Shown here: positions 48,179 to 60,690 of the stretch, piece after piece
Layout of the letters: every line of letters starts with the position of its first letter
Numbering within the stretch: the stretch's first letter is position 1
NCBI RefSeq assembly: GCF_024105655.1
Contig: NZ_JAAAMH010000005.1
Coordinates: 62,001 to 126,000 of the forward strand
From: Aliihoeflea sp. 40Bstr573
Lineage (GTDB): Bacteria; Pseudomonadota; Alphaproteobacteria; Rhizobiales; Rhizobiaceae
Length of the DNA: 64,000 nucleotides
Direction of reading: 5' to 3'
Program-made: the position numbers and the translations under genes
The notes under the pieces: model-generated
What the model was told of the DNA's origin: nothing
Seen by the model: only the letters and a program-made list of their open reading frames with translations
Databases searched by the model: none

Positions 48179-48970
48179 TCACGTGCGCCGACTTTGAGCG
48201 ATAACGGTCAAGGCGATGGTTGTCCCAAAGGATGCCAGAAGAGCAGCGCCGTAGCCCTGCCATTGGCCGATCGGCACACTCGTCACCGCCAGCGCAAGGC
48301 AAAAGCCCACGAGACTGACGACGCCGACGAGGCCGGCATGGGCGGTCTGGCTGGCGATTTCGGCGCCGTGGTCGAGCCGCAGCGACAAGAGGATGACGCA
48401 AAAGCCGATGGGGAAAGCCAGCAGCGTTCCGGCGAGCGACGCGCCGAGACGCGATGCGCCGAATGTCACGCACCCCACGAGAACTCCTGCCGCGACACCG
48501 CGCAGGATCAAGAGGTTCCAGCGTGTGGGTGAGGGCGTGCGCCTGTCGGGATCGACGAAACGGCGGCCGACCGAGCGTGCAATCAAGGTTGTGAACGCGA
48601 ACAGGGCCGCGCCAACCAGAGGGTCGTGCGGCACGAAGGCCAGAGGAATGGCGAACACGCACCAGGCCGCAATGGCGGCGGCTGTGGCGCCCAGTGCTCC
48701 AAGACGTGCCGAAGCGATGACGAATGCGCCGAGGAATATCTGCGTGGCGGCGAGCGAATAGATTGCTCCCGAAGCGCTGGCGGCGACGAAGTCGGCCGAA
48801 TGTTCGCGCAGCATGAAGAAGAAACCGGGCGCGAGCACGATGGGCAGACCGATGACGACACCGCCGATGGCGGGGCCGAGCCGAGCTGCGATCCAGGCAA
48901 CGAAAACAACGACGAAGGCCGTGGACGCGGCCCTGATCGCGAACTCCGTCCACTGGCCGACATCACTCAT
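48179..48970 (-). CDS. Polytopic membrane protein, function unknown
   Basis: A 263-residue protein, almost entirely hydrophobic, with about eight predicted helices and one polar loop near residues 140-150 (RRFVDPDRRTPSPTRW). The N- and C-terminal halves each hold a repeated pattern of GxxIG(L/F)P segments (GGVVIGLPIVLAPGFFFML; AGTLLAFPIGFCVILLSL), which suggests an internal duplication. The start overlaps the amidase stop (ATGA), so it belongs to the TRAP/amidase operon and may be an exporter or second uptake protein. I do not recognise the family. Confidence 0.7.
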   Translation of the reverse strand: MSDVGQWTEFAIRAASTAFVVVFVAWIAARLGPAIGGVVIGLPIVLAPGFFFMLREHSADFVAASASGAIYSLAATQIFLGAFVIASARLGALGATAAAIAAWCVFAIPLAFVPHDPLVGAALFAFTTLIARSVGRRFVDPDRRTPSPTRWNLLILRGVAAGVLVGCVTFGASRLGASLAGTLLAFPIGFCVILLSLRLDHGAEIASQTAHAGLVGVVSLVGFCLALAVTSVPIGQWQGYGAALLASFGTTIALTVIAQSRRT

Positions 48971-50253
48971 GCGTCGAGGATGGCTTGCGCCTGCTCCGCC
49001 AGGTTCAGCACGCGCCAGTCGGCTCCGCCGGGCGCAAAGAGCATCAACCCCGTCGCAAGGGTTTGTTCGCCTTGCATGGGCAACGTCGCCGCACAGCCAT
49101 CGAGGAAGTTCACGGCGGACGGATTACGCAGCATCGACGCATTGAGCCTGTCGAAATCGGCCTCGACATCTGCGATCGACGGCGCGACGGTTGGCAGGGT
49201 CGGCGCGACGAAACCGTCGAAATCCTGACCCAGTAACTCGAACGCGGCGACGGCGACCTTGCGTTTGGCGCGGGCGTCCGCGACATCGGATGGGCCAAAT
49301 CCTTCGGCTGCCCGAATCCGGCTGAGGACCCGCGCATCGCCGACCGTTGCCAACGCGTCGAGTCTGTCCTCGTGGATCGCGTATGCCTCGGTCGCGACGA
49401 GGATGCGGTTCACGCTGCCGAAGCCTTCGAGCATCGGCAGGTCCACATCGACGAGTTCGAATCCCGCAGCCGCAAGACGCTTGAGCGCCGCGTCGAAATC
49501 GCGCGCAACCTGTTCGTCGAGCCCGTCGGTCAGGAGGCCGCGGGCTACGCCGATTCGGGGATTGCGAGTGGTGCCGGTTTCGGGGCGCTGGGTTTGCGAC
49601 AGCACGGCGTAGACGGCCGCACATTGTGCAATCGTGCGGGCGAGCGGTCCGATGCTGTCATAAGTCTGGGACAGCGGAAACGCGCCGTCGAGCGGCACCG
49701 ACGCCTGCGTCGGCTTAAATCCGGACAAGCCGTTCAGGGCCGCCGGAATGCGCACCGAGCCACCCGTATCCGAACCCAGAGCCACGTCGGCCAGACCGAG
49801 CGCCACAGTGACGGCGCCGCCCGAGGTCGATCCGCCCGTAATCCGCGTGGGGTCGAGCGCGTTCGACGGATTGCCGAAATGCGGGTTCAGCCCGACGCCC
49901 GAATATGCGAATTCGGACATGGTCGTGCGCCCGAAGGCAACCGCGCCTGCAGCCTTCAGCCGCCGAACGGCCTCAGCGTCCCGCGTCGCCGCCGGTTCGC
50001 TCGCAAGAATGGTCGAGCCGGCGGTCGTGGTGATGCCGGCCTCGTCGAACAGATCCTTGATCGACACAAGAAGGCCGGCCAGAGGTTTGCCGCTGCGTAC
50101 CGCATCGGCATCGAGCGCGCGGGCATCATCGACGATGCGCGCGGCATCGAAGCTGGTGAAGATCGACGCCCGCACGTCTGGCGACAGCGCCATCGTGCGT
50201 TCGATGGCGGTGCGCGCGCGATCCTCGGCGCGAGGGAGCGGACTATCGGTCAT
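48967..50253 (-). CDS. Amidase (amidase-signature family)
   Basis: A 428-residue hydrolase of the Ser-cisSer-Lys type. Lys66 in SIKDLFD is the catalytic lysine, the GGSTSGGA loop (140-147) holds the cis-serine, and Ser166 in SDTGGSVRIPA is the nucleophile. It cleaves an amide to an acid and ammonia; the substrate is not evident. It begins 8 bp after the DUF2848 gene. In this island it could open a ring-derived amide after the cyclic substrate has been cleaved by the oxoprolinase. Confidence 0.88.
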   Translation of the reverse strand: MTDSPLPRAEDRARTAIERTMALSPDVRASIFTSFDAARIVDDARALDADAVRSGKPLAGLLVSIKDLFDEAGITTTAGSTILASEPAATRDAEAVRRLKAAGAVAFGRTTMSEFAYSGVGLNPHFGNPSNALDPTRITGGSTSGGAVTVALGLADVALGSDTGGSVRIPAALNGLSGFKPTQASVPLDGAFPLSQTYDSIGPLARTIAQCAAVYAVLSQTQRPETGTTRNPRIGVARGLLTDGLDEQVARDFDAALKRLAAAGFELVDVDLPMLEGFGSVNRILVATEAYAIHEDRLDALATVGDARVLSRIRAAEGFGPSDVADARAKRKVAVAAFELLGQDFDGFVAPTLPTVAPSIADVEADFDRLNASMLRNPSAVNFLDGCAATLPMQGEQTLATGLMLFAPGGADWRVLNLAEQAQAILDA

Positions 50254-50261
50254 GCTGGTCC

Positions 50262-50960
50262 TCAGGAAATGACGGGCAGGGGGGTCATCTCGTAGCAGTG
50301 CTCGATCGTCCGGCCCAGCCTTTCATCGATCATTTCCATGCGGAAAAAGCGTGCCGGGCGCACGCCGCCCGACAAGACGGCAAAGGTACCGCACATCATT
50401 GCCGTGCCGGCTTCAAGGCGCAGCGCGCCGGATGCGGCGGGCGAGGATGCGACGAGTTCGCCCAGCGGACGGATCGAGGCGAGCTTGCCATCCTGATAGG
50501 GCGTCCATTCGGCATTCGCGTCGTCGCGAACGAAGGAGCGGATGCGGATTTCGTCGAGATGGCCTTCGACCTCCTCGAATGGCCACAGGACTGGTGCGAC
50601 CGGCTTGGCGCAGATCTGCTTCGACAGCGCAACGGAATGCGTTTCAAGCGCGCGGTCCGTATGGTCGGAGCCGAGGCCCAGATAGAGCCGCGCGCCGTCA
50701 TCGACCAGAACCGGCTCTGCTTCTCCCGACGACGTGCCGTCGACGGTCTCGATCGCAGCCTGGGTGGTCAGCAGGCTGGCCGAGACGCGGTAGAAGAGCG
50801 GCACGGTGCTCGGCGGCGGAACGCCAATCTCCTCCAGTTCAGCGATGTGATGGTTGACTGCATCGGCATTGCGTCCCGTCCAGCCGGCGATGATACCCCG
50901 GTTTATATCGATGGATGCCTTGCCGTGGCCGACAATCTCGAATTCCAGTTTGTTGGTCAT
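50262..50960 (-). CDS. DUF2848 protein
   Basis: A 232-residue protein, which I assign to DUF2848 from recall of its motifs: VPLFYRVSASLLTTQ, LGLGSDHTDRALETHSV and MCGTFAVLSGGVRPARFFRM. The fold is thought to resemble fumarylacetoacetate hydrolase, but the function is not known. The gene lies in the TRAP/amidase operon, between DctM and the amidase gene. ATG 50960 gives MTNKLEFEI; the ribosome-binding site is weak. Confidence 0.75.
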   Translation of the reverse strand: MTNKLEFEIVGHGKASIDINRGIIAGWTGRNADAVNHHIAELEEIGVPPPSTVPLFYRVSASLLTTQAAIETVDGTSSGEAEPVLVDDGARLYLGLGSDHTDRALETHSVALSKQICAKPVAPVLWPFEEVEGHLDEIRIRSFVRDDANAEWTPYQDGKLASIRPLGELVASSPAASGALRLEAGTAMMCGTFAVLSGGVRPARFFRMEMIDERLGRTIEHCYEMTPLPVIS

Positions 50961-50991
50961 GCGTTTTCCGTGACTTCTCGAATGTGTGTGG

Positions 50992-52269
50992 TCAGGCGGG
51001 TGCAAAGAACAGGGCAATGCTCGGGAAGGCCACGAGCAGAACCACCATCAGCAGCATCACGAAGACGTAGGGGATGACGCCGATCATGACCTCGCTCAAT
51101 CGGCCACTCTTGCGCGCGCCCTGAACCACATAAAGGTTCAGACCGACCGGCGGCGTGATGAGCGCCATTTCAACCAGGACGATCAGCAGGATGCCGAACC
51201 AGACCTTGTCGAAGCCGAGGCCGGCGATGATCGGGACGACGATGGGGATCGTCGCGATCATCAGCGCGAGCGTCTCGATGAAGAAGCCAAGCACGATGTA
51301 CATCAAGATGATGACGAGCAGCATGCCGTAGGGCCCGAGACCGAGATCGTTGAGGAACGTCGTCAACTGACGGCCGAGCCCCGTCGCGCCGAGTGCGTAG
51401 TTGAGGAAGTAGGCGCCGACGATGACGAACATCACCATCGACGTGGTGCGAATCGTGCCGAGAAGGGCTGCGCGGATGTTGGGGAGCGTGACCGCGCCGT
51501 GGAAGGCAGCGATGACGAGCGCCATCGCGACACCGATGGCAGCCGCTTCGGTGGGCGTCGCCCAGCCGCGATAGATCGAGCCGATGATCACCGCGAAGAC
51601 GAGGAAGACCGGGATCAGATGCGGCAACCCGGCGAGCCTCTCTCGCCAGGTGAAGGAGCGGCTGGGGCCACCGAGTTCCGGCTTGATCTTGCAGATGATG
51701 GCCGTGACCAGCATGAAGCCGAGAGCCATCAAAAGACCGGGCAGAATGCCCGCCATGAAGAGCTGCGGCACCGAGGTCTGGGTCAGGAAGCCGTAGACGA
51801 TCAGGTTGATCGAGGGCGGCAGCATGATGCCGAGCGTGCCGCCGGCAGCGATCGCACCGGCAAACAGCTTGGGATCGTAACCCTGCTTTTCGGCCTGCGG
51901 CATCGCGACGGTCGCAACCGTCGCAGCCGTTGCGACCGACGAGCCGGATGTCGCCGAAAACATCGTCGCCGTGCCGATATTGGCGTGGACCAGCCCGCCC
52001 GGCAGCCATGAGAACCAGGTGTCGAGCGTCGTATAGGTCCGCTCGGCGATGCCCGCCCGCACAAGGATTTCGCCTAGAAGCACGAAGAGCGGAATGGCGA
52101 TCAAGAGAAAGCTGTCCGACGACGAATAGACCATCTGACCCAAGCCGCGCATCAGCGGCAGGGGCGAGAAAAATGCGTCGAGGCCAAATCCGAGGATAAA
52201 AAGTGCGGCACCCACGGGGATGGAAAGCGCCAGCAGGACGGCAAGTCCGATCGCGACATAGGTGATCAT
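50992..52269 (-). CDS. TRAP transporter large permease subunit (DctM-type)
   Basis: A 425-residue permease with about twelve helices. FVLLGEILVRAGIAERTYTT, ATSGSSVATAATVATVAMPQ and GGTLGIMLPPSINLIVYGFL are conserved DctM segments. The start overlaps the DctQ stop (ATGA at 52266-52269). Confidence 0.94.
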   Translation of the reverse strand: MITYVAIGLAVLLALSIPVGAALFILGFGLDAFFSPLPLMRGLGQMVYSSSDSFLLIAIPLFVLLGEILVRAGIAERTYTTLDTWFSWLPGGLVHANIGTATMFSATSGSSVATAATVATVAMPQAEKQGYDPKLFAGAIAAGGTLGIMLPPSINLIVYGFLTQTSVPQLFMAGILPGLLMALGFMLVTAIICKIKPELGGPSRSFTWRERLAGLPHLIPVFLVFAVIIGSIYRGWATPTEAAAIGVAMALVIAAFHGAVTLPNIRAALLGTIRTTSMVMFVIVGAYFLNYALGATGLGRQLTTFLNDLGLGPYGMLLVIILMYIVLGFFIETLALMIATIPIVVPIIAGLGFDKVWFGILLIVLVEMALITPPVGLNLYVVQGARKSGRLSEVMIGVIPYVFVMLLMVVLLVAFPSIALFFAPA

Positions 52270-52844
52270 GAGACTTCTCCCGTTTCCAACGGAATGCCGG
52301 AGAGATCGGTGACGAGATTCCACTGCCGCGAGAAGGCGAGGATCACGGTACAGGCCAGCATGGCGGACGCCGTCAACGTCATCCACGCCCATCCGGCAAA
52401 CCAGATCACCTGTGGTATCCATAGCTGGATCGCCATCGGGGTGTTGGATCGCGAGCCGCGCTCGACCGATTTGGCGAGAACGTCATAGGCATAGTAGGCG
52501 ACGAGCACCGCCACGCAGAGCACGCTCGCAAGCGCGATCATGTCGAACAGCGCGCGTCCGGGGGCGGGCAGTTTCGCGTGGACGAGGTCGATGCGCACAT
52601 GGGCACGCTCCACCAGCGCATATGAAAAGCCCCAGGTCGCGATGCCGGCCATGACGTAGCCGGCAAGCTCATCGGCGCCGCCGACGCGAAAGAACGGAAT
52701 GCGGCGGCCGACGACCTCGGAAAGGATGAGGGCGACGGTGATCATCAGAACCACGCCGCAAATGAGCGCGATCCATCGGTTGAGTGTTTTCACGAGGTCG
52801 GCGATATGCATCGCCGACCCCGCAAGTGACCTTGTCCCAGTCAT
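52266..52844 (-). CDS. TRAP transporter small permease subunit (DctQ-type)
   Basis: A 192-residue protein with four helices. SEVVGRRIPFFRVGGADELA is the DctQ signature near residue 50. The start at 52844 has GAGGG five bases upstream; an inner ATG at 52811 is possible. It is coupled to the large subunit. Confidence 0.9.
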   Translation of the reverse strand: MTGTRSLAGSAMHIADLVKTLNRWIALICGVVLMITVALILSEVVGRRIPFFRVGGADELAGYVMAGIATWGFSYALVERAHVRIDLVHAKLPAPGRALFDMIALASVLCVAVLVAYYAYDVLAKSVERGSRSNTPMAIQLWIPQVIWFAGWAWMTLTASAMLACTVILAFSRQWNLVTDLSGIPLETGEVS

Positions 52845-52867
52845 CGCGTCGCCCTCGGTTTTTAGGC

Positions 52868-53923
52868 TTACTGGGCGATCGTTACGTCGAATTCAGCGCC
52901 GATGCTCTCGTTCCAGCGCGTGGCCCAGTCGCCGCCGGCCCGTTCCGCCCAATCGGGGAGGATCGTCTCTTCGAGAACCGAGACGGCGCGCGCCTTGTCC
53001 TCGTCGGACAGTTCGACCAGGGTCATGGAAGCTGCTGCGCCCGCCGCGCATTCACCGCCGGTCAGGCAGGCGATGTCACGCTCCAGCGCGCCGCCGGCAT
53101 CCGCCCACGCCTTCGCCTCGAACTCGGTCGCAACCTGCTCGGTGAGGAAGGTCTGGACCGCGGGATCGAGGCCTTCCCAGACGTCGAGATTGACGGCAGT
53201 GATGACGGGGTCCCAGCCGCCGAGCGGCAGGTTGACGAGGTGGGTCGAGGATTCGAACCAGCCCGAAGCATAGCCCGAGCCAGCGCCCGTAACCGCACAG
53301 TCGATGACGCCGCGCTCAAGCGCGCCGGGCACTTCCGAGAACGCCATGGTCACGCCTTCGGCGCCGAGCGCTTCGAGGAAGAGCGAGGTCATGCGGCCCG
53401 AACCGCGAATCTTTTTTCCTTCCAGGTCGGCAAGGCTGGCAACTTCCGCGTTGCAGAAGACGATCTGCGGCGGATAGGGCGCGATGGCGAGCGCGTGGGC
53501 GTTGAAGCGGTCGCGCATGATGTCAGCGACCATCGGTTTGGCGGCTTCCGTCATGCGCTTGGCGGCATCGGCGTCGGTGGCGATCAGCGGCACATCGAGG
53601 CCTTCGAGTTCGGGCGCATCGCCGACCGTGTAGTCGCCGACCGTCATTCCGATGTCGAACACGCCGTCACCGAGCATGCGGAAGACGTCGCCACCGGTAA
53701 CGCCCATCTGGTCGAAGGTGGTCATGTTGACCGTGATCTTGCCGTTGGAGGCGGTCGGAACGGTCTCTTCCCAGAAGCCGCGCTCGAATTCCTGATAGAG
53801 CGGAAGGTTGCTCCAGCTTCCCACGACGTTGAGCATCGTCTCGGGCAGGTCCTGCGCGGATGCGGCGAAGGCGAGCGGAGCCAAAGCGGCACCGGCAAGA
53901 AGCGTGCGAATGATGGTTTTCAT
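52868..53923 (-). CDS. TRAP transporter DctP-type solute-binding protein
   Basis: A 351-residue periplasmic receptor with a signal peptide ending near AFAASA-QDL. LADLEGKKIRGSGRMTSLFL has the conserved arginine at the carboxylate site, and GALERGVIDCAVTGAGSGYA is the next conserved block. Two Cys in a C-terminal insertion (CLTGGEC) may form a disulfide. AGGGGAA lies before the ATG. It is separated from the DUF1445 gene upstream by 64 bp that contain a hairpin. Confidence 0.92.
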   Translation of the reverse strand: MKTIIRTLLAGAALAPLAFAASAQDLPETMLNVVGSWSNLPLYQEFERGFWEETVPTASNGKITVNMTTFDQMGVTGGDVFRMLGDGVFDIGMTVGDYTVGDAPELEGLDVPLIATDADAAKRMTEAAKPMVADIMRDRFNAHALAIAPYPPQIVFCNAEVASLADLEGKKIRGSGRMTSLFLEALGAEGVTMAFSEVPGALERGVIDCAVTGAGSGYASGWFESSTHLVNLPLGGWDPVITAVNLDVWEGLDPAVQTFLTEQVATEFEAKAWADAGGALERDIACLTGGECAAGAAASMTLVELSDEDKARAVSVLEETILPDWAERAGGDWATRWNESIGAEFDVTIAQ

Positions 53924-53963
53924 ATTCTCAGTTCCCCTTGGTTTTGTTGACGATGATTATCGA

Positions 53964-53980
53964 CCGGCGCCTGGCGCCGG
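53964..53980 (-). promoter_or_regulatory. Short perfect hairpin between DUF1445 and receptor genes
   Basis: CCGGCGC (53964-53970) and GCGCCGG (53974-53980) form a 7-bp stem around three bases. No T-run follows on the minus strand. It could modulate read-through from the DUF1445 gene into the TRAP genes. Confidence 0.3.
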
Positions 53981-53987
53981 TTTGCGG

Positions 53988-54767
53988 CTACGCGATTTCC
54001 GCTCGAAGGTCGGTCACCAGCATATGACCCGGCGCATGCGTGATCGCGATTTCCGGCCTGGCGTGCCGGATGGCGGATTGCGGCGTGACACCGCAGGCCC
54101 AGAAGACGGGAACGTCGCCGGGGCGAATGTCTGGCGCATCGCCGAAATCCGGCTTTGCGAGATCAACGCCGATCAACGCAGGATCGCCGATATGAACCGG
54201 CGCGCCATGCGCCTGCGGCAAGTGCGAGGACAGGATGATCGCGCGGATGGCGTCCTGCGGGTTGAAAGAGCGCATCGAGACCACCAGAGGACCGGCGAAC
54301 GGGCCTGCCGCGACGGTCGGGATGTTGGTCTCGTACATTGCGACGTTGCGGCCCGCCTCGATATGGCGCACCGGGATGTCGGCGCGCAGCAATGCCGTTT
54401 CGAAAGAGAACGAACAGCCTATCACGAAGGTCACGAAATCCTCGCGCCAGAATGCTTCGATGTCCGTTACCGTGTCCGTTGCCTCGCCATTCCGGAAGAC
54501 GCGATAGGCCGGCGCGTCATAGCGGATGTCGAGATCAGCGCCGAGCGAGGGCAACCGCGGATCGCCGACTTCGGACACGCCCAGTATCGGCGCGGGCTTG
54601 GGGTTGCGAACGCAAAAGCGCAGGAAATCGTCGGCATAGGCCGCTGGCAAGATCACCACATTGCCTTGCTGAAATCCTTGGGCGAGTCCGCTCGTCGGTG
54701 CGGCGAGCTGACCGGTACGGCACGCCTTGCGTACCTGTTCGGCTGTATCGAAACGAACGCTATCCAT
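53988..54767 (-). CDS. DUF1445 protein (putative hydro-lyase/D-glutamate cyclase family)
   Basis: A 259-residue protein. Conserved DUF1445 segments are [49 protein letters not shown] and the C-terminal [11 protein letters not shown]. Bacterial members are annotated as hydro-lyases, and the mammalian member is D-glutamate cyclase (D-glutamate to 5-oxo-D-proline), so a lactam-forming or lactam-handling role would fit the oxoprolinase nearby. ATG 54767 (MDSVRF) is chosen within a longer frame. The gene is first in line before the TRAP genes and is preceded by copy 1 of the four-copy operator. Confidence 0.82.
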   Translation of the reverse strand: MDSVRFDTAEQVRKACRTGQLAAPTSGLAQGFQQGNVVILPAAYADDFLRFCVRNPKPAPILGVSEVGDPRLPSLGADLDIRYDAPAYRVFRNGEATDTVTDIEAFWREDFVTFVIGCSFSFETALLRADIPVRHIEAGRNVAMYETNIPTVAAGPFAGPLVVSMRSFNPQDAIRAIILSSHLPQAHGAPVHIGDPALIGVDLAKPDFGDAPDIRPGDVPVFWACGVTPQSAIRHARPEIAITHAPGHMLVTDLRAEIA

Positions 54768-54858
54768 TCTGACTGGTCTCGTATCTGGTCTGGCGTCGGG
54801 CACCGAAGATCACTTCGCGCCGGCAACTTCTCGCAATTAAGTCGCGAGAATGGCGATG

Positions 54859-54892
54859 AGTCGAATTTTTAGTTTTCATCGCCTTCGATTAA
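54859..54892 (+). repeat. Operator-like repeat, copy 1 (upstream of the DUF1445 gene)
   Basis: 34-bp element beginning AGTCGAAT and containing TTCATCG-CCTT-CGATTAA, an imperfect inverted repeat (54875-54892). It aligns without gaps with copies 2, 3 and 4; 18 of 34 columns are the same in all four. It ends 91 bp before the DUF1445 start and points the same way relative to its gene as the other copies. Confidence 0.75.
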
Positions 54893-54916
54893 TTTCATTC
54901 ATCGCGCGGCGGGGTA

Positions 54917-56074
54917 TTAGAAGATGTTGGACCGCTCATATTGGACCGGCCAGGACACATCGGCAGCGCGCAGCGAATTTGCGGCACGGAGCGGCCAGTG
55001 GGGATCGGCCATCAGGCCTCGACCCAGCAGGACGAGGTCGGCCGAGCCGTTGGCGACGATGGATTCGGCCAGGTCCGGCGCGTTGAGCAGACCGACCGCC
55101 GCCGTCGCCATGCCTGTTGCCTCGCGCACTTTTTGGGCGAGGGGCACCTGATAGCCGGGATGGATCGGAATCGACTGGCGCGGATCGTTGCCGCCCGACG
55201 AGCAGTCGACGAGATCGACGTCGCCGCGCTCCTTCAAGATTCGAACGAGCCGAATCGTGTCGTCCATGCTCCATCCGCCTTCCACCCAATCCGTCACCGA
55301 CAGGCGCAGGAACAGGGGCAGGTCGTCGGGCCATTCGCGACGTACGGCGTCCAGCGATTCCAGCAGGAAGCGGATGCGGTTTTCGAAGCTGCCGCCATAC
55401 AGATCGTCGCGGCTGTTGCTCAGCGGCGAATAGAACTGATGGATCAGATAGCCGTGGGCCGCATGGATCTCGAGTATCCGGAAACCGGCTTCCCGGGCGC
55501 GGCGTGTTGCCTGCGCAAGGGCCTCGATCTCGGCGCGGATGCCATCGATGTCGAGTGGCTGCGGCGCAGGCCATGCGGCTGCATAGGGCAGGCCGGAGCA
55601 CGACACCGTTTCCCAGCCGCCATCTAGTGGCGTCACCGGCCCGCTTCCTTCCCACGGCCTTCCAACCGACGCCTTGCGCCCGGCATGGCCAAGCTGGATG
55701 GCCGGCACGGCGCCCTGCGCGGAGACGAACCGGACGATGCGCGCCAGCGCGTCGCGCTGGTCGTCGTTCCAAAGGCCCAGATCGTGCTGCGTGATGCGGC
55801 CATGCGGCGCGACATGCACCGCTTCCGTGCAGACGATGCCTGCACCGCCGACGGCGCGCGCGCCCAGATGAACGAGGTGCCAGTCATTGGGCATGCCGTC
55901 GACGGCAGAATATTGGCACATCGGCGACAGCATGATGCGATTGCGCGTTTCGACGGAGCGGAAGCTGATCGGCCGGAACAGGTGAGGCCGAGGATCGCGA
56001 CGCAGGATGCGGCGGCCATCTTCGCCCGAAACCCTCGAATCCGTGCTCGACTTTTGGCTGTCGGGTTTCGTCAT
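54917..56074 (-). CDS. NADH:flavin oxidoreductase, Old Yellow Enzyme (YqjM/NamA type)
   Basis: A 385-residue TIM-barrel flavoprotein. MCQYSAVDGMPNDWHLVHLG has the Cys that contacts FMN in the YqjM class and the active-site segment. EIHAAHGYLIHQFYSPLSN and RDDLYGGSFENRIRFL are the substrate and FMN signatures, and VLLGRGLMADPHWPLRAAN binds the FMN phosphate. It reduces activated C=C bonds, such as an unsaturated lactam or imide. ACAGGAGA lies before ATG 56074. It is a single-gene unit with operator copy 2 upstream. Confidence 0.9.
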   Translation of the reverse strand: MTKPDSQKSSTDSRVSGEDGRRILRRDPRPHLFRPISFRSVETRNRIMLSPMCQYSAVDGMPNDWHLVHLGARAVGGAGIVCTEAVHVAPHGRITQHDLGLWNDDQRDALARIVRFVSAQGAVPAIQLGHAGRKASVGRPWEGSGPVTPLDGGWETVSCSGLPYAAAWPAPQPLDIDGIRAEIEALAQATRRAREAGFRILEIHAAHGYLIHQFYSPLSNSRDDLYGGSFENRIRFLLESLDAVRREWPDDLPLFLRLSVTDWVEGGWSMDDTIRLVRILKERGDVDLVDCSSGGNDPRQSIPIHPGYQVPLAQKVREATGMATAAVGLLNAPDLAESIVANGSADLVLLGRGLMADPHWPLRAANSLRAADVSWPVQYERSNIF

Positions 56075-56151
56075 GCGCTTCTCCTGTCTGCCGTTCCCAT
56101 GGGGTTGGTTCCCATCCATTTGCCGCAAATAGGTGCATGGCGAATGAGCCG

Positions 56152-56185
56152 AGTCGAATGGTCAGTTTTGATCGCCGCCGATCAA
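56152..56185 (+). repeat. Operator-like repeat, copy 2 (upstream of the OYE gene)
   Basis: 34-bp element with the best symmetry of the four: TTGATCG-CCGC-CGATCAA (56168-56185) is a perfect 7-bp inverted repeat. It starts 77 bp from the OYE start codon, in the 117-bp gap after the AllA-like gene. Confidence 0.8.
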
Positions 56186-56191
56186 TCCCGC

Positions 56192-56710
56192 TTATCGCGC
56201 CAGGACGAGTGAGATAGGGTGAAACGCGCTTTCGACGAGCGCGCTGCCCGTGTTGAGATGATGGGCAAGATCCAGCGTCGTGGAACGGCGCGTCAGCATT
56301 GCACAGGTGACTTCGTCGCGCTCGATTCTTGTGGCGTGCCAGCATCCGGGCCGCATGCAGATACCCTGTCCGCTTAGGATAAGGAACGCGCGAGCGCTGA
56401 CTTCATCCAGCGAGCCGTCCGGATGGCTCAGTCCGACGACATGGATGATCGGGCCGGTCAGCGGTATGATGGCCTGCTGTGTCAGGAGATGGGTTTCCTG
56501 CCGGGCGATCGCGACATCGCGGCTGCGATAGACGACCCAAAGCACTTCGGTCTCCCCGCCGGCCGTGTCGAAGACATGTTCGCTCCAGAAATCGCTCGCC
56601 GGGCTGACGAAGCTCGCCGCGTCCAACGGATCGCAGGGCTTGCCCAGCATCCAGCCGTAAGGCGCGATGGTCTCGGCCGTCAGCGGTTCGACTGCGAGTG
56701 CTCGTGCCAT
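56192..56710 (-). CDS. Ureidoglycolate lyase-like protein (AllA family)
   Basis: A 172-residue cupin-fold protein of the AllA family. ALAVEPLTAETIAPYGWMLG is the usual N-terminus and PLTGPIIHVVGLSHPDGSLD with GICMRPGCWHATRI is the cupin core. AllA splits ureidoglycolate to urea and glyoxylate; no other ureide-pathway gene is close, so the natural substrate may differ. AGGAAA six bases before ATG 56710 decides that start over 56740. It diverges from the oxoprolinase-like gene and has operator copy 3 upstream. Confidence 0.78.
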   Translation of the reverse strand: MARALAVEPLTAETIAPYGWMLGKPCDPLDAASFVSPASDFWSEHVFDTAGGETEVLWVVYRSRDVAIARQETHLLTQQAIIPLTGPIIHVVGLSHPDGSLDEVSARAFLILSGQGICMRPGCWHATRIERDEVTCAMLTRRSTTLDLAHHLNTGSALVESAFHPISLVLAR

Positions 56711-56759
56711 GCCGGTTTCCTGTGGGCCACGCTCCTGCATTGGGCATTTCCACGCCGAA

Positions 56760-56793
56760 TGTCGAATTGTCGCTATTGATCATCACCGATCCA
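56760..56793 (+). repeat. Operator-like repeat, copy 3 (upstream of the AllA-like gene)
   Basis: 34-bp element TGTCGAAT... with the core TTGATCA-TCAC-CGATCCA (56776-56793). It starts 49 bp from the AllA-like start, in the divergent gap shared with copy 4. Confidence 0.75.
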
Positions 56794-56817
56794 GCCCGTC
56801 TATCAGATGTCGATTTA

Positions 56818-56851
56818 TTTATCGATTTTGATCCAAAACGATAATTCGACT
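56818..56851 (-). repeat. Operator-like repeat, copy 4 (inverted, upstream of the oxoprolinase gene)
   Basis: Same 34-bp element on the minus strand, AGTCGAATTATCGTTT then TGGATC-AAAAT-CGATAAA. Its outer edge is 55 bp before the start at 56907. It faces copy 3 with 24 bp between them, so each divergent gene has its own copy. Confidence 0.75.
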
Positions 56852-56906
56852 TATCGGACGGGATCGACAAGATTGCCGCCATCTTCAAAACCGGGATGGC
56901 GAAGCT

Positions 56907-60518
<3,612 letters not shown>

Positions 60519-60690
60519 ACCGCGGCGGCGACTGCGCTGCCACCGAGTTTTCCGATCCTCGGCGCGCTGCGCGAGCAGGAGGCGGACCAAATGCCGGGCG
60601 GCGGCCGTGCCGTCCGGTATCCGATCCGCAGGCTTGCCCCTAATCGCGATGGGCGTCGACATTTGCCGACGCCCCCGACCAGCCTTTCGG

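Noticed and set aside
53941-53962. Fifth copy of the 34-bp operator near the receptor gene
   Set aside because: Only a loose likeness (a TTGACGATGATTATCGAC stretch) without GTCGAAT at the right spacing.
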